Assembly (NCBI GenBank): GCA_914767715.1
Contig: OU612073.1
Span: 9,674,001 to 9,738,000 of the forward strand
Source of the DNA: Membranipora membranacea
Lineage: Eukaryota; Bryozoa; Gymnolaemata; Cheilostomatida; Membraniporidae
Direction of reading: 5' to 3'
Length of the DNA: 64,000 nucleotides
Made by a program: the position numbers and the translations under genes. How positions within the stretch are numbered: position 1 is the stretch's first letter; the number at the start of each line of letters is the position of its first letter. This document shows, in pieces, positions 1 to 12,354 of the stretch. The notes under the pieces were generated by a model. It did no database searches, was not told where the DNA came from, and saw only the letters and a list, made by a program, of their open reading frames with translations.

Positions 1-153
1 TTTCTCTTGATTCTCCACCTATTTCTCATCTTACTGATCACTACTTTCCTCCATAGCTGTAGGCTACACTAAATAAAATCTGTATGCAACTTCTGAGGGT
101 CAGCCTTTAATGAGATTTGCGAAGTTTTATTATACTCGTATTATGAATTGCAG

Positions 154-3100
154 GATTGATGTTTGCACCAAATCCCCACTGGAAGACATTGCGCACATTC
201 GCCTTACAACATTTGAGAGAGGACGGAATGGGCAGATCTGCTTTGGAACCGCAAATTATGGAAGAAATCGAACACTATATCAACAACTTCATCAAACCAC
301 ACCATAATCAGCCCATCGATATGACCTTGAGTATAGCGAAAGCGACCTGTAACATTATGTCACAGTTGCTGTTTCATAGACGCTTCGAATATGATGATGA
401 GCGGAACAACATCATGGTCTCCGGTGTTTCACAGGCCACAAAATTGACCATGAAGATTGGTCTGATTTCGAACATCCCATTTCATCAAATTTTGTTTAGA
501 TCAATCTATAAGCTTTACAAACAGAACGCTGCACGCTTGGTTAACCAGATGACAACGCTAGTGGAAGAGTACAACGCTGACTTGGATACAGAAAACCCAA
601 GAGGCTTATTGGATATGTATTTGATTCACTCCAAAACCAAAGAAGGCCAGACAAATTACTGCTTTGCAGGTAAAGCTGTTAATGACCTGATATATATAGA
701 CAGTATGGGAATTCTATCAGCATTTTGATATCTGTATTTCATTCTGTAATACTCACCCCTTCAGAAATGTGGTGGCTTTGCAGGGCTGTAGGAAAAATGA
801 TAGGGGAGGTAAAAGTACTAGGCGAGCAATTTAAGGCATATAAGTAGCAATGGAAGTTGCAGTTGAGCATATTCTGACATGGATTATTCAATTATAGTGT
901 TTTTAGGTAACTGTTTTTAGCTTTCTAGGGGAGTCAGTGCATTCCTGCCTCCCCTAGAACTACAGGCCTGCTTTGTATCCAGATATCTAAATTTAAATGC
1001 TCATAATCATATGGCGCGCCCACAGACCATATGATAATTTAGCATTTTCCTCATTGTAAAATGATCTGTCTGATCATTGTAAAATATCTAGAAGAATTCA
1101 GGTCAAACTTTTGAAACTTACATTTATCATTTTTGTCTACAGAATCCAACGCGCGTGCTTTCATAATTCAGTTCTATGGTGCTGGAACAGAAACGACATC
1201 TACAGCCTTGAAGTGGTGTCTTCTCTACATGTGTAAGAATCCTGCTATACAAGAGAAGGTCCACAAAGAGATCGATGCTGAAATAAGTAAGTTCGTGGGC
1301 AGCTTTGTGCTGCAATACAGGACTTAGTTACAAAGAATCCTATGGATGCTGGAAATGTGACTTTTATCATTGTATTGCAGTCGTATGAGTTTAGCCTTGT
1401 TAAGTGGCCACTTTTTTTCTGGTTCTTTTGTTGTTTTGGTTGTTTTTCAAACAAAACAAAACAATTGGCCGCATGACAAGGCTAGAACTGTATTGATTGG
1501 AATTTGTGAGATTTAGATTGTTCTTGACCGTCTCCAGCTCAGGGTAGATGGTGATGGTGATGGTGATTTGTCAGGAAATAGGCCAACAGCATAAAAATGC
1601 TCACCCTGATGATGTGCATGAGTTGTCCAAAAATACCAAAGTTGCAAGATCAAGCACAAGATCAAATATTGATCCTCTTCGTTTGCATTTTGAGTTGTTC
1701 CCTCTCTACAGCAGAAGAGGAACGACTCCAATAGCTAGCAATTCGGGTCCAGCTCGATCTAGGTCTCCATCCTATATTTATTGACTCTTTTTTTTTCAGG
1801 TGGGAAGCAAGTTACATACAAAGATAGACTGCAGATGCCTTACACTGATGCTGTTCTGCTAGAAACATTGAGATGTGCTAATATGGTACCCGCAGCACTG
1901 CCTCATACTATGGAGAAAGATTTTGTGGTCGACGGGAAGGTAAATTTTAAGCTCCAGACCCACTGATAAAAAATTATATGGATAAGGGGTACATCTGACC
2001 CTGAGCAAGTGTATGGCTATAATTGATGTATGGTTGCTGCACAGCGTTTCTGATTTTTGATTGGTCCACAAGTTCAGAATCTAGAATAGCTGACACTTGT
2101 CAACTTTTGTTAAGCAGATTGCCTGAGTTTTTTGAAGAATGTTAATGGGACGTCGATCAATGCCAAACGTAAAAGCTGCCAGATTTATAGCTTTATTTAG
2201 ATCCTGGCAAAAAGTCTTATACTGATGGCATATCTCCACAAATAGCCACGCTATGTATTTTACCACTGATCCATAAATTCATATCAATGTTCAGACCATA
2301 CAGTAGGAAAAGCAGTTGAGATGTTATAAGTATGAGAGCTTAGATTTTAATATTACTCACTGGATGTAACCGTAAATCAAAAACATAAAGCGATAACGCC
2401 AATTTGAATACTTTTATAAGGTAATAGTGTGTGGAAATCAATGAGACCGGAATTGCCTTTTCAAGCAAAATGGCAACAAAACCAACACGGTTCCATTTCC
2501 CGAAAATGTAATTTGTCATTATCAGTAAAATAACTTGCTGCAAAAATAAAACTATAGCTTTCAAGGATTGTTTTGCCTGCCCAAGTGTTATAAGTCCCTC
2601 TTATTTCCCCTTGAATTGTAGAATTTGAGACTGCTACTTCATATCTTGATATTAGCTACCTGACAGAGTGAAAATGGCAAAAATTTACAGTATGATAATC
2701 TTATTATGCTGTGTCAGGATCATAATCCCCCCTTATCTATTTTGCAGCTCATTCCTGCTGGAGCTGATATGTTACTGAATATGGCTTCGGTTCTACATGA
2801 TGAAAAAGTTTTTAAGCAGCCTCGGACATTTAGGCCAGAACGATACTTTGAAGGTGATGTTGCCATGAAGAAGCAACATACTCTGCCGTTTAGCTTAGGT
2901 AAGGAATGTGTAAACAAATTGGTAAATACTGTCCCAATTGGTGATAGATTGGTCTCAGGCAAACTAATTTCTTATAGACACGGCCTCTAATGCCTACCAA
3001 AACTATGTTTACCTGCTTAAGTAAAGGAACGTGAAGTCTGTGTGTTTTAATATTTCATCATGCTTGCCTTGTCATTCAAATAAGGGAATTTCATGGTCGC

Positions 3101-3514
3101 AACTCAGTTTTAGTGATTACCGAAGAAAAAAGTTATAATTATATATTTATTGATCATTGCTTACTACAAGGGCCTCCATGTTGGGTGATTGATATGGCAC
3201 CTTGACTTTCTACTCTATTCTCTGGGTCCCATAACTTTAGGCGTTATAACTTTTATCAATTAGGAACTTAAAAGTCGAAAGCCAACAGACGTAATAGTTA
3301 CCAACTTTGATTTGTTTCATTTTCAGGTAGAAGAAACTGCATCGGAGAAAGTTTGGCCAAAGTGGAATTCTTTATGTTTTTTGTGACATTTATGCAGATG
3401 TACTCCGTGAGTCTCCCCAAAGGCTCTACTGCTGATCCATCTAAGATCACCTCAGATATTGTCAATGCCCCAAATCCTTACGATATAATATTCCACCCTC
3501 GAAACGCCGAGTAA
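154..3514 (+). CDS. Cytochrome P450, clan 2 type, copy A (exons 3-7; start lies left of the window)
   Basis: A haem monooxygenase, expected in the endoplasmic reticulum membrane; substrate unknown. Five exons join in phase: 154-669, 1143-1286, 1800-1939, 2748-2898 and 3327-3514, all with GT-AG borders. They carry the family landmarks in order: C-helix WKTLR (WxxxR), I-helix [12 protein letters not shown], ExxR as ETLR, the PERF-type segment FRPERYFEG, and the haem-binding loop [11 protein letters not shown] with the cysteine ligand. The two N-terminal exons seen in copies B and E (membrane anchor and PPGP hinge, then a VFTIETGG-type exon) must lie before base 1. No internal stop or frameshift is seen in this part. 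It is more diverged from B, E, C and F than those are from each other. P450 identity is certain; the subfamily is not. Confidence 0.93.
781..970. mobile_element. Short non-autonomous DNA transposon (CAGGGC ends) in an intron of P450 copy A
   Basis: The segment starts CAGGGCTGTAG and ends with CTACAGGCCTG, an imperfect terminal inverted repeat. It is flanked on both sides by CTTTG. An inverted, diverged copy with the same termini and the same internal GGGGAGGCAGGA-like motif lies at 61690-61917. No coding capacity is visible. The superfamily is not decided. Confidence 0.6.
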
Positions 3515-4690
3515 TAATACTAATACTGTTTTCTTATGCTAGTCTCAGTGGTCAGACTCAGGATTAAGAGACTTAAAATTTTTTTTTTTTTATAATTTTT
3601 CAGCATCACTTTGTAAAATGCTTTTCATAATATTGTGCCATGAAACATCTACTGATTTAAGACGCAGCAATCTATCAATGTAATACTGAATAAACAGCCT
3701 ATGTGCAAATGATACATTTGTCGCAATGTCTGCATGGATTGCAGCTAACCCACCACCTCAGAATTAGGAAAAGAAAGATTTGTGAATAATTATCTCTATC
3801 AACCCCTTATTAAAACTTAGTTGATTTATTAATTATGCACAAGCGGTAACGATGAGGTAGCCATCCAGCCCAGCGTGATGAAGCAAAAAAGATTGACTCT
3901 ATAATGGTAAAAAAAAGAGTTGGGGCAGTCATTTTAATAATGAATTGTTGCTGACAATAAAAGTTTATATATATTTTTTGTTGACAACTCCTATACTACA
4001 GAATTTGCCTAACTAATCATTATTCAGAATGCAAAAACTTCCTTGGTCAATTGCTTGGTTTCAGCTTCAGGTTATGCTATTCTAAGTGCATAGACAGCTG
4101 CGATCAAAGTTAGGCACTACCTTACCAACCAGTCGAGAAAATGAGTGGTTGATAATGTAAATGCAACTAACTGGTATCGCAGTCGTCTGAGAACTTAGAG
4201 TAAGGTTATGCCAGACTAATACGCATTCCTGAACACATTCAAGTCTTTGGCAGTCATCATAAACACATAAACATCATAAAGGGCCTAGACCAAACATGCC
4301 CACCATATCCGCTATCCACCACACGCCCAGAGACGCCCGGACATGTTACAGAAGCATTATGTATTGTCATCAATCCTTAATAATAAGCGATTCTACAATT
4401 TCATCATTTTTTTGCCAATAAGATTAGCTATCTGTTGCAAGATGATTTCACTTTAAGATAATTGACGGGAAGTGTAACATTCGGTCAGCTACTTTTAACC
4501 TCGTCACGTCCAACATTTGCAAACAGCATGCGAATCTTGATGACACTGATCACCAAGATCCATATATCATGCAGCACTGTTCCAAAAATACTTCTGCCTA
4601 CGGCTACAAGCCCAGCGTTTGAAACGAAGAATGTAATTGCCAAGCGTATCATGAAACACTACTGTGTTCTATAGAATAATTATTTGGTTT
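3515..4690. other. Intergenic DNA after P450 copy A
   Basis: Contains an AATAAA polyadenylation signal at 3689-3694, about 175 bases after the stop of copy A. Otherwise it is AT-rich sequence in which I see no gene; the 70-codon open frame at 4462-4674 has no splice or family support. Confidence 0.5.
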
Positions 4691-4704
4691 GGTATTGACT
4701 CAAC

Positions 4705-4839
4705 CTGAGGTCAACATGGAGTTAGTGGTATTCATATCCATCGGAGAGATTTGTCCCAATATCCCTTCACCCAAATAATTGATTCTATTCCCTATAGTGA
4801 ATCATCTTCCCTTAGGAAAGAGGAGGACAACTACTTAGC
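4705..4839 (-). pseudogene. Decayed copy of an unrecognised terminal exon (sister of 29158-29455)
   Basis: Read on the minus strand from an AG at 4840-4841, the sequence aligns with the exon at 29158-29455 through a CTCTTTCC-GGGAAGA core and an ATATTGGGACAAATCTCTCC core. The reading frame is interrupted by stops, the first at the second codon. It lies upstream of and divergent from receptor R1, the same position its sisters take relative to R2 and R3. Confidence 0.55.
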
Positions 4840-5159
4840 CTAGTCTTAATATAGAGTTAAATATAACCTGTTCTGGAGATGAATTGTTTCCTTATTTTAT
4901 GATTGATCTACATGCACTTATGTCTTAGTTTCCATCAAGCACTCCCGTCAATGATTGAGATTCCCCATCACTTCAACCAATATCAATAGTTACAAAACAG
5001 TTCTCAGTAGCGTATTCTTATTGTATTGAAACACATTTTGCACTTGGTTGACTAATACTTGTTCGCGCCTTACTCCAAACCAATCCTTCATTTTGTGAGA
5101 GGCTGAAGGTAGTCTTGAGCTTAGTGTTCCTAACCACCATTCATAGTATGGAACCTGCA

Positions 5160-5436
5160 AAAACATCAAGATATAAGATCATATCAGCTGTTGGTTTAGT
5201 TTCTTCTTTTTTTTTAATTATGATGAAAACCTAGACTTCCTATTCATTTGTCAGGATCATTTTGTAAAAAATTTGTGAAGCTGCACTTAAAAACTTGGTT
5301 GAAGTAAAAAAATACAGTTTGGTAGTAATGGATTAACCAGGCAGTGCAAAAAAATTACCAATCAAAATCTCATCATTTGCCATAAAGACAAATGTATGAG
5401 TACTCTGATTTGTCAATGATATTTGCTCATATATAT
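5160..5436 (+). promoter_or_regulatory. Conserved upstream flank of receptor R1 (5' half)
   Basis: This stretch matches the DNA just upstream of R3 (about 43960-44150) and, inverted, upstream of R2 (about 28500-28790): a TTTTTTAATTAT-ATGAAAAC core, ATTCATTT, AATTACCAAT, TTTGCCAT and TCTGATTTGTCAATGA follow in the same order. It presumably holds the family promoter. Here a LINE interrupts it before the start codon. Confidence 0.5.
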
Positions 5437-6603
5437 ATATATACTTTTATTGTCATTCTACATCATCTTTAGGAATGTTTTTCATGCAGTGACAGAACAA
5501 AAAAGAAAAAACTAAAGCGGAGAGAAAAAGAAAAAATACTCAAGTAACAAGAATTAATAGGATATAACGTGCTTTGATAGTTGTTGTTTAAAATGAGTAA
5601 GTTTGGTTGCTGAGCGTATCTGAATTGGTAAAGAGTTAAAAGTTGTAGTGATTTTTTGTCTTTATTGATCAGTGTGATAATGTAATAGGTATTTGTCTCT
5701 AAAAAAGGTTTTAGAGCTAGCTGGAATAAAGCTTCCAAAAGGAAGTCAGGTGCAATCAAATGCAAAATTTGAAAACCAAAAATACAGGTGAAATGACCAG
5801 CAAGAAGAGGAAAAGGAATCAGACCAAGAGATGTATGTAAGTCTCTTGTATGTATTAGATGATATGGTATGTGGTTGACATTTGCTATTAGGCGGAAAGC
5901 CCTCTTTTGGAGCAAGTATATTCTTTCAAGAATATATTGTGGTGATAGGTTGCCATATATGCGGATGCCATATATCATATGACAAAAGATATACTGGAAA
6001 TAAAAGTTACGAGATGATTTACTATCTAGGAATGCCCTGCATTTCTGGAATAATGCCAAACTTTTGTTTATTTTGGTGCAAATCTGGTCTACATGATCGT
6101 CCCATGTCAATGAGTCATTCAAAGTAAAACCAAGGAGTTTGGTATTGGCATTTCGGTTTAGTCTTTTATGGTTAATTTTTAGATCTAAATCTAGAGATGT
6201 GGCTCTATGAGAGGGTTGTACAAGCATATAGTGAGATTTTTTTATGTTTAACAACATCCTATTATTCCTACACCAACTTTCTATCAAGTGTAGATCAGTA
6301 TCACATAAATCATTAAGTGTATCAAAGTTGTCAGATTTTGATACGAAAACTGTATCATCAGCGTAGGCAACTGCCTTGGAATGTAATGTGTAGGTTAAAA
6401 GATCATTGACGTATATGAGGAATAAACTTGGTGCCAGAATTGAGCCTTTGGGGACACCAGCGTCTATTGGAAGAATTTTTGAACTTTTTGTACCTCGTTG
6501 TATAGCTACAAATTGTGTCCTATCTGTTAGGAAAGATTTTATGAGAGAGTGCAGTTTGCCCGTTATACCGTACATAAATAATCTGCCTGTGCGCGTTTTA
6601 AAT
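5437..6603 (-). mobile_element. 5'-truncated non-LTR retrotransposon (LINE) inserted in the R1 upstream region
   Basis: The element carries only the C-terminal part of a reverse transcriptase and ends in AATAAAAG followed by a short AT repeat (5432-5446), as expected for a LINE 3' end. The intact, empty target is visible upstream of R3: GCTCATTTTTTATCAATGCAG around 44165 corresponds to GCTCAT on the left and TTTTAAATCAATGCAG on the right of this element. Boundaries are accurate to about 10 bases. The insertion is therefore younger than the duplication that produced R1 and R3. Confidence 0.8.
5469..6575 (-). CDS. LINE reverse transcriptase, C-terminal part (368 residues)
   Basis: An open frame encoding the palm and thumb of a non-LTR reverse transcriptase. 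Visible motifs are GVPKGSILAPSLFLIYVNDL (motif 4 region), AYADDTVF with the catalytic YADD, and LGFTLNDSLTWDDHV, typical of the segment after the palm in jockey/CR1-like LINEs. The N-terminal endonuclease and the first RT motifs are missing because the element is 5' truncated, so the protein cannot support transposition. The displayed start is simply the first methionine of the frame, and no promoter is expected. The clade is not settled. Confidence 0.85.
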   Translation of the reverse strand: MYGITGKLHSLIKSFLTDRTQFVAIQRGTKSSKILPIDAGVPKGSILAPSLFLIYVNDLLTYTLHSKAVAYADDTVFVSKSDNFDTLNDLCDTDLHLIESWCRNNRMLLNIKKSHYMLVQPSHRATSLDLDLKINHKRLNRNANTKLLGFTLNDSLTWDDHVDQICTKINKSLALFQKCRAFLDSKSSRNFYFQYIFCHMIYGIRIYGNLSPQYILERIYLLQKRAFRLIANVNHIPYHLIHTRDLHTSLGLIPFPLLAGHFTCIFGFQILHLIAPDFLLEALFQLALKPFLETNTYYIITLINKDKKSLQLLTLYQFRYAQQPNLLILNNNYQSTLYPINSCYLSIFSFSLRFSFFFFVLSLHEKHS

Positions 6604-6662
6604 CAATGCAGTAGATTAATAGCTAACTGTGGAGCCTATTAGATTTTCCTCACCATAAAAAA

Positions 6663-9600
6663 ATGACAGAAGTTCTAAGCTGTCTTCTGATCATTATGCA
6701 GGCGGTTCTCGGATCAGGAAAACTACATGTTGAGTAAGTTATAATTAAACTTCACTCATCTTGTCTAAAGTTTTAGCAGGGTAGAGGTACTGGAAAGAGA
6801 TTGTACTGTTAGTTGTGGGTATTGCGGGTGAGTTGAAGATGCTATGAGGGTTGGAAGAATCCAGGGTAAATACTCGGAGACAAATACCAAATTCGAACAC
6901 GGACCTATATAGAGATGTGATCAACTGCACTGTCAAAGATCCTCCTAGTTTATAACAAACTGTGGGAATCTCGATATTCTTTGACACTGCTCAGTATCTT
7001 AGTATAAAAACAACTCCCAATCCTGGTATATTAACCTCTCAGTAGGGGTGAAAGGGTCTAAAGTGGAAAATATACATGTTCATATTCTTCCTTTATATTT
7101 AGTATTACTTGATCAACTTAGACACTAAAACTCACTTCACTCTTAGCATAAGTAAGGCATGTGAAGAGAGGTAACAGAGTGTAAATGGCTTAGGAGGCAC
7201 AACTAATTAATGAAGTTGTGACTTTATTTATTTACAGAGAAGGAATCGTTACAACAAGGTCCACAGCACCTTCCAGTGCAACAAGAATCGGGCTCATAGA
7301 GCCAGATCTCTCAATCAAAGGAAACTTAATGTACCATGTGTACAGTGGTCTAGGATATGAACAGCTATGGAGTACTGGTGGTGGGAACATAACATCCCCA
7401 GTTCTGACAAAACACAGAGAAGGGTTAAGCGTGAATACTAGTAATGGGTATTACACCAACCAAATCAGTTTCAACATGAGAGATTTCCGCCATGTTTCAG
7501 CACACTCGCTGAGACTGGATATTGAGAGTTACCATACGTTATCTAAAAAAGAGAAGCACTTGATATTCCCAAAAAGACAAGGTCAAGGTTAGGGTTGCAT
7601 GGAGGATTACTGGCTGACTCTACTAACAATCATCATCTATACGTCTTGACACGGAAAAGAACTTTTTTTTAGTGTACTTAAAAAACTCCCCAGACAATTT
7701 CACAAGATTGCACCAATTGACTGAGAGCAATGGAACTGTACATCATCGTTCCTTTCTCAGCCAACATAGAGAGTATCTGTACGCTTGTGTCCTGAGTGGG
7801 TTGAAGCAAAACTATGTAGTGTACCGGGTGTTGAAAATTTTGGAAAACAGTATTTCATCTGAATGGAATGTTTTTCGAAAAAGTGTGCATAAATATAATA
7901 ATCATTATGCGTTTGCAACCATTGATATTGATGCTTGCTTTTAGATAATGACGATACACCTAGCATCAATGGAAGCAACAATTTGAGCCTAGCTGTTTTA
8001 GCTACAGAGTACATCTCAACTGTCCAATGGCTACTGCCGTTGGGGTTATCAGTTGCTGGGTTATTGGTCGCTGCAACCCTCATTTTCATAGCTCTGAAAA
8101 TACGGTATGTCAATCCAACACCCTAATAACTAGTGAGCCTTACTAGTACACCATGGGATGACAGCCACCCCTCAATTCCTAGTTGAACACTTGTTAGTTA
8201 GTTAGGTATAGTAACGGTGTCGGTGAATTTTTATAATACCATTATTGTCGGATAGGTAATTTGAAACTATTGGTTATACAAAAAATATTTTTGCAATATC
8301 TTCATCTATTTATTATTTATTGCTAATTACAATATTTACTACAATTACTACGAACACTATGAAACAGAGCGCGAGAAAATTATATATGAATGAAATTATT
8401 CACACTTTGCGCATGACGCAACGAGCTATACCAGCAGTGTGTGAAATCAGCTATCAGCTGGAAATGGTGGTGTAATAGCAGTCTGATAACACAAACAACT
8501 GCTTTGGGCATGGCAATCAGAGGACAATGACAGCATTGATCATGAAACAATAGGATATTTGAATATGACAGAACAGGCTAAAAAATGCACAAAGTTGTCT
8601 TTTCAATGTCAGGAGGAAGACAATTCACTCTGTCTTTTTTACAGCTGATGTTGAAATATCCTGCTGATTCCCAAATTATTGGTCATCAAATAAGGTCAAC
8701 CGGTAACATCTCTGTTTCATTCATAAAAAATTATTATCTGATTACCGAAGTGGAGATTATGTTGTATTATTGGCCACAGATTTGGATAAACATGTCCAAA
8801 CTCGTCAAAAACCATCATAAAACAAAGATGAAATCATAACTCACACCTTCCAAGAAATATGAATATGGAATTCAAAGGGGATAAGTGACAAATTGTGATT
8901 TAAGAGGTGAGTCACCCCCATAGAGCAGATTTGCTTCCTGTGTTCAGTAGGTCAACTTTGAGAGGTGATACAGTTGTTGCTATGGTAGCTAAGTTGAAGA
9001 GCAACATCACGCCGCTGTAATCAGTTGGTTTACTAAAATAATTGGCAATCAATCAAGGCTCAGGCCTTCTATATCTTCAGAAAAATAACTCCATATCATA
9101 CCATGTTTTGTCATTGAGAAAATAACCAAACATCCCCTACTGATAGAAATGAGAGCATGTAGAGCATTAACGATTGTTTATCACTTACACATTGGTCACG
9201 CGTTGTCATGAGGAGTCAATGCATGCAACAGATACAATAAATCATGTCAGGTGCTCAAATTGTGTTAGATAAATAACTAAATGCACAGTTGAGCTAATGA
9301 GCAAATATTACTTTCCTTTACACGGTGGTGTCCACTCCCAAAGTCTATGTAGGAGAATATTTTTTCCATATATATACATTTTGAAGTCCCTAGAATTGTT
9401 AACTAGTGTTTTTTATGCTGTCAGATTAGAATTCAGCTGTGAGGACACCAATAAGAAACCTCATGTCTTGCACAAAATTATGCGTTACTTCATCGTGCAC
9501 AAAAAAGCACTCAGGAGCCAAATTGAAGGAATATGATGATAAATAATTCAACCTCACCTTCTTTATAAACCGCTATTCAAAAATCAAGAAGAAAACCAAT

Positions 9601-10778
9601 TCCATCTCTATGCTACAGCTGCCTGAAAGTTTCCTTTCCAGCAAAATACGTGATTTTCGTGCAGTCATGACGCGACGTCAAAAGACGTTACGTCCTCGAC
9701 TCTCGTAGAAATATACTCCTACCTAGATGGTCTTCCATATATGCCAAAACTTTTTTTTTAGGCGTTACTATACCTTAAAGCTTGTAGATTTGTTAATGTC
9801 CTGCAAATGTTCATGTTGGTCTGAAGAGTGATTGTGCTAGACAGTATCTTGGCTATGTCTCTTGTTGTGAATGTTTCTCATATAAATGTTTGTATTTCAG
9901 CCATTTAGATATAGTTTTTGTGATTTCAGCAAAAGGAGGTCAAAATTGCAGATTAACTCAACAGCCAGGAAATTTCCAGGTGTGCTGCAGAGCAGTAACG
10001 GTAAATCTCTACCAATTCTTCATCTTCATCTACAACAAAGATTAATATTGCCCTCGGTTAGGTCAAGCTAATAGATAGACATTAACTCCGCCATGAGCAA
10101 TTAAGGCATGGCCCGTTTCTGTGCTATATGTCCTTATTCTGAAGCTTTGTGCTAGATAGCACCGCTACCCAGTATATACTATGAAAGATCTATATGATGT
10201 AATTGGTCTGAGTTTTATACTTAGCGTTGTGACTTTAGATATAAGTGAGAGATGCTAGCAACAAGCCACTCCCCTGTTAAGTGTATTATGTATTATGTAT
10301 GTATTATGGAGTTTTTTATTTGGGGGATTGAAAATTTGTCTCAAAGTCATACTAGTATTTTATCCCGAGTCTTATTCTAGTGCTCAGACGACCGCACTGC
10401 GAGTTAGTGGCATTATTTCTTCCCATTGCAGCCGTCTGAGCGCATAGACTACCCAAACCTCTACTGTGAGAACGGAAGCAATCATTGATTAATGCCGTCC
10501 TAATTTGAGCGCTTTAATATTTGGGGTATACATTTTAGAAGAGGAAGACTGATCGAATAACAGCAGCAGATGTGTCACCAGAAGAAGAAATATACAACAT
10601 AATATGTGATGAGTATTATGTACTCAATGTTGACGTAGCGGAGGACTATGCTGATATTAATGTTATACAGCCTCACACTACAGACATACCATCAGCTCAT
10701 GTTCAATCTTCTACAGATGATAATCTTAATCCTGTGTCTGTGATCGATCCAGTTACAGAACAGTCTTATTCAGTTTAA
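6663..10778 (+). pseudogene. Receptor-like gene R1 with ITAM-like tail, broken copy
   Basis: Homologous to R3. Exon 1 (6663-6733, signal peptide MTEVLSCLLIIMQAVLG) and exon 2 (from 7238) splice in phase, and the transmembrane exon (7945-8104) and exon 4 (9930-10000) have the family lengths of 160 and 71 nt. Damage: exon 2 breaks frame near 7590, where about 30 codons are missing; it lacks one T in a T-run at 7663-7670; and it has lost roughly its last 100 codons together with the donor site. Exon 5 (10539-10778) is 240 nt instead of 254, which puts the tail out of frame. The ITAM-like spacing YYVL-x7-YADI survives in the tail frame, but the distal YLNP tyrosine has become asparagine. A LINE sits between promoter and start. 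Intron 3 (8105-9929) holds nothing I recognise. Confidence 0.8.
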
Positions 10779-10917
10779 GCTTGTTGGTTGGTTGTTGAGA
10801 AAATGTTTTATCAATCTAGGGAGTAAGTGAATATTGGTATAGGCTATAAGTAGTTCATTATTTTAATATTTATTTTCACTTGGACCCTGGTGGAATCAGA
10901 AAACTCATGAGTAAATA

Positions 10918-11265
10918 ATTACCGTAATCCCTCACCTATAAGTCACCGGACTTATAAGTGAATCACCCCCCTCAGAAAAAATTAAAATGCTCCAGCTATA
11001 AGACACCCCACAGCTATAAGACACCCCACCGCTCTAAGACACTCACTACACTACGCTCACTAAAAATGAACTAAGTAGTTTTGGGAAAAAAACTGCCCTC
11101 AGTGGGTTTCGAACTCACAACTCCATGATTACAAGGCTCTACCACTGAGCTATTCATCTTCGGTGATTGTAGGAGGTTTTGGTCCAAACTAAATATAATA
11201 ATGCTTCTTTTATAGCCCCCTTCACTTATACGTTGCCCGATCTATAGGTGAGGGATTACGGTAAT
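10918..11265. mobile_element. MITE-like element with 23-bp inverted ends and a tRNA-like core
   Basis: The ends are perfect inverted repeats: ATTACCGTAATCCCTCACC at the left and GGTGAGGGATTACGGTAAT at the right, extending to 23 bp (10918-10940 and 11243-11265). Next to the left end are short CTATAAGACACCCC repeats. The middle (11085-11165, minus strand) resembles a tRNA. No protein is encoded. No clear target duplication is visible. Confidence 0.75.
11085..11165 (-). other. tRNA-like segment inside the MITE
   Basis: On the minus strand an A-box TAGCTCAGTGGTAGAGC is followed, about 20 bases on, by a B-box-like GAGTTCGAAACCC. The 5' side of the anticodon stem is missing, so a functional cloverleaf is unlikely. 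It may be a SINE or tRNA fragment trapped in the MITE. Confidence 0.5.
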
Positions 11266-12354
11266 GCCCTCAATAGATTATTTTTGTGGCAAAAACTGGC
11301 TTTAAGCATTATCGCAAATGTGCATTACATCTCATATTGTCAGATGACATTTTCTTATGTAATCATCATAAAGAGCATCATGTTTTATAACTACCTTAGT
11401 GTATAAGAGCAGCCACATTGTCTTCCGAATGTGCAACGATCACTTACACAACATGGTATCGAAGTATCCTTATTCTCAAATGATTTATTATTAATAAGTG
11501 CGACAGTAAAAAAACTAAAGGTCAATCACATATCATATAAAGACGCAGACCAATAAATAACTAGTTAATATTCAACAAATACATTTCTGTACCAGACCCT
11601 GGGCCGAAACCATACAATTGGTAACAGATCATAACCTGGATTAGAAATCTCATAAAAATATGACACCTGTCAAAACTGATTACCCTTGCACCTATTATTG
11701 GTCATTATTAGTTTCAAAAAGCGGAGAAAAACAATGAGCTTACAAAAGTCAAAAGCTGAGGGTGAACTCTAGGTCACCAGACATTATAACACAAATAGCA
11801 CTGGTTTCTGATTATATTTTTTTTCTCATAAGTTCCATTGTCATCCACATGTTGTCAATTTGAATAGCTATGGTGATCTGTTTCGGCGTGATTATTATAG
11901 GCTTGACCTGCTTGTTGTGAGAGCTTTGCTGCTTGTTCGCTGGCTTCGAATTGATGATATGAGAACCAAAGACTTTAAAGTTATAGATATGAGATGAGTT
12001 CTGACAGTAGTGTGGTAGAGTATTCTTTAGATAATTAAGCTTGCACACTGTACTGTGAAGACAGGGGATCACCATTAACCCACATAATCTGTAAAACAAA
12101 ACAAAGCAAAGTTAGTTTATATTCAATTATTACTAAGAGCTTAAAACTGAGACCGAACGGATACATACTTAGGCATTCAGTGCATGGTGAAGGGTAGTTT
12201 AGGTTAAGGCTTAATCATCATAGGTAATCATTATTGAAATTTATCTAGACACAGGCTATATGGTGATGGAAAATAGTAATATTGTAGTAAATAGAGGGAA
12301 TAATACACTGAGGACGGATTGAAATAATCACAGGGCCATGAGAAATCTGGGCAC
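11266..12354. other. Intergenic DNA, nothing recognised
   Basis: AT-rich sequence with no supported exon. The 95-codon minus-strand frame at 11812-12099 shows no family features. Confidence 0.4.

Noticed and set aside
1513-1784. Coding frames on both strands in the intron before exon 5 of P450 A
   Set aside because: They contain a GATGGT microsatellite (about 1549-1567), lie between proven exons and have no family support.
7672-7944. A separate small gene downstream of the R1 frame break
   Set aside because: It is the continuation of R1 exon 2 after a one-base loss in a T-run, followed by intron sequence.
11085-11165. A functional tRNA gene on the minus strand
   Set aside because: The A and B boxes are recognisable, but the anticodon stem is incomplete and it lies inside a MITE.
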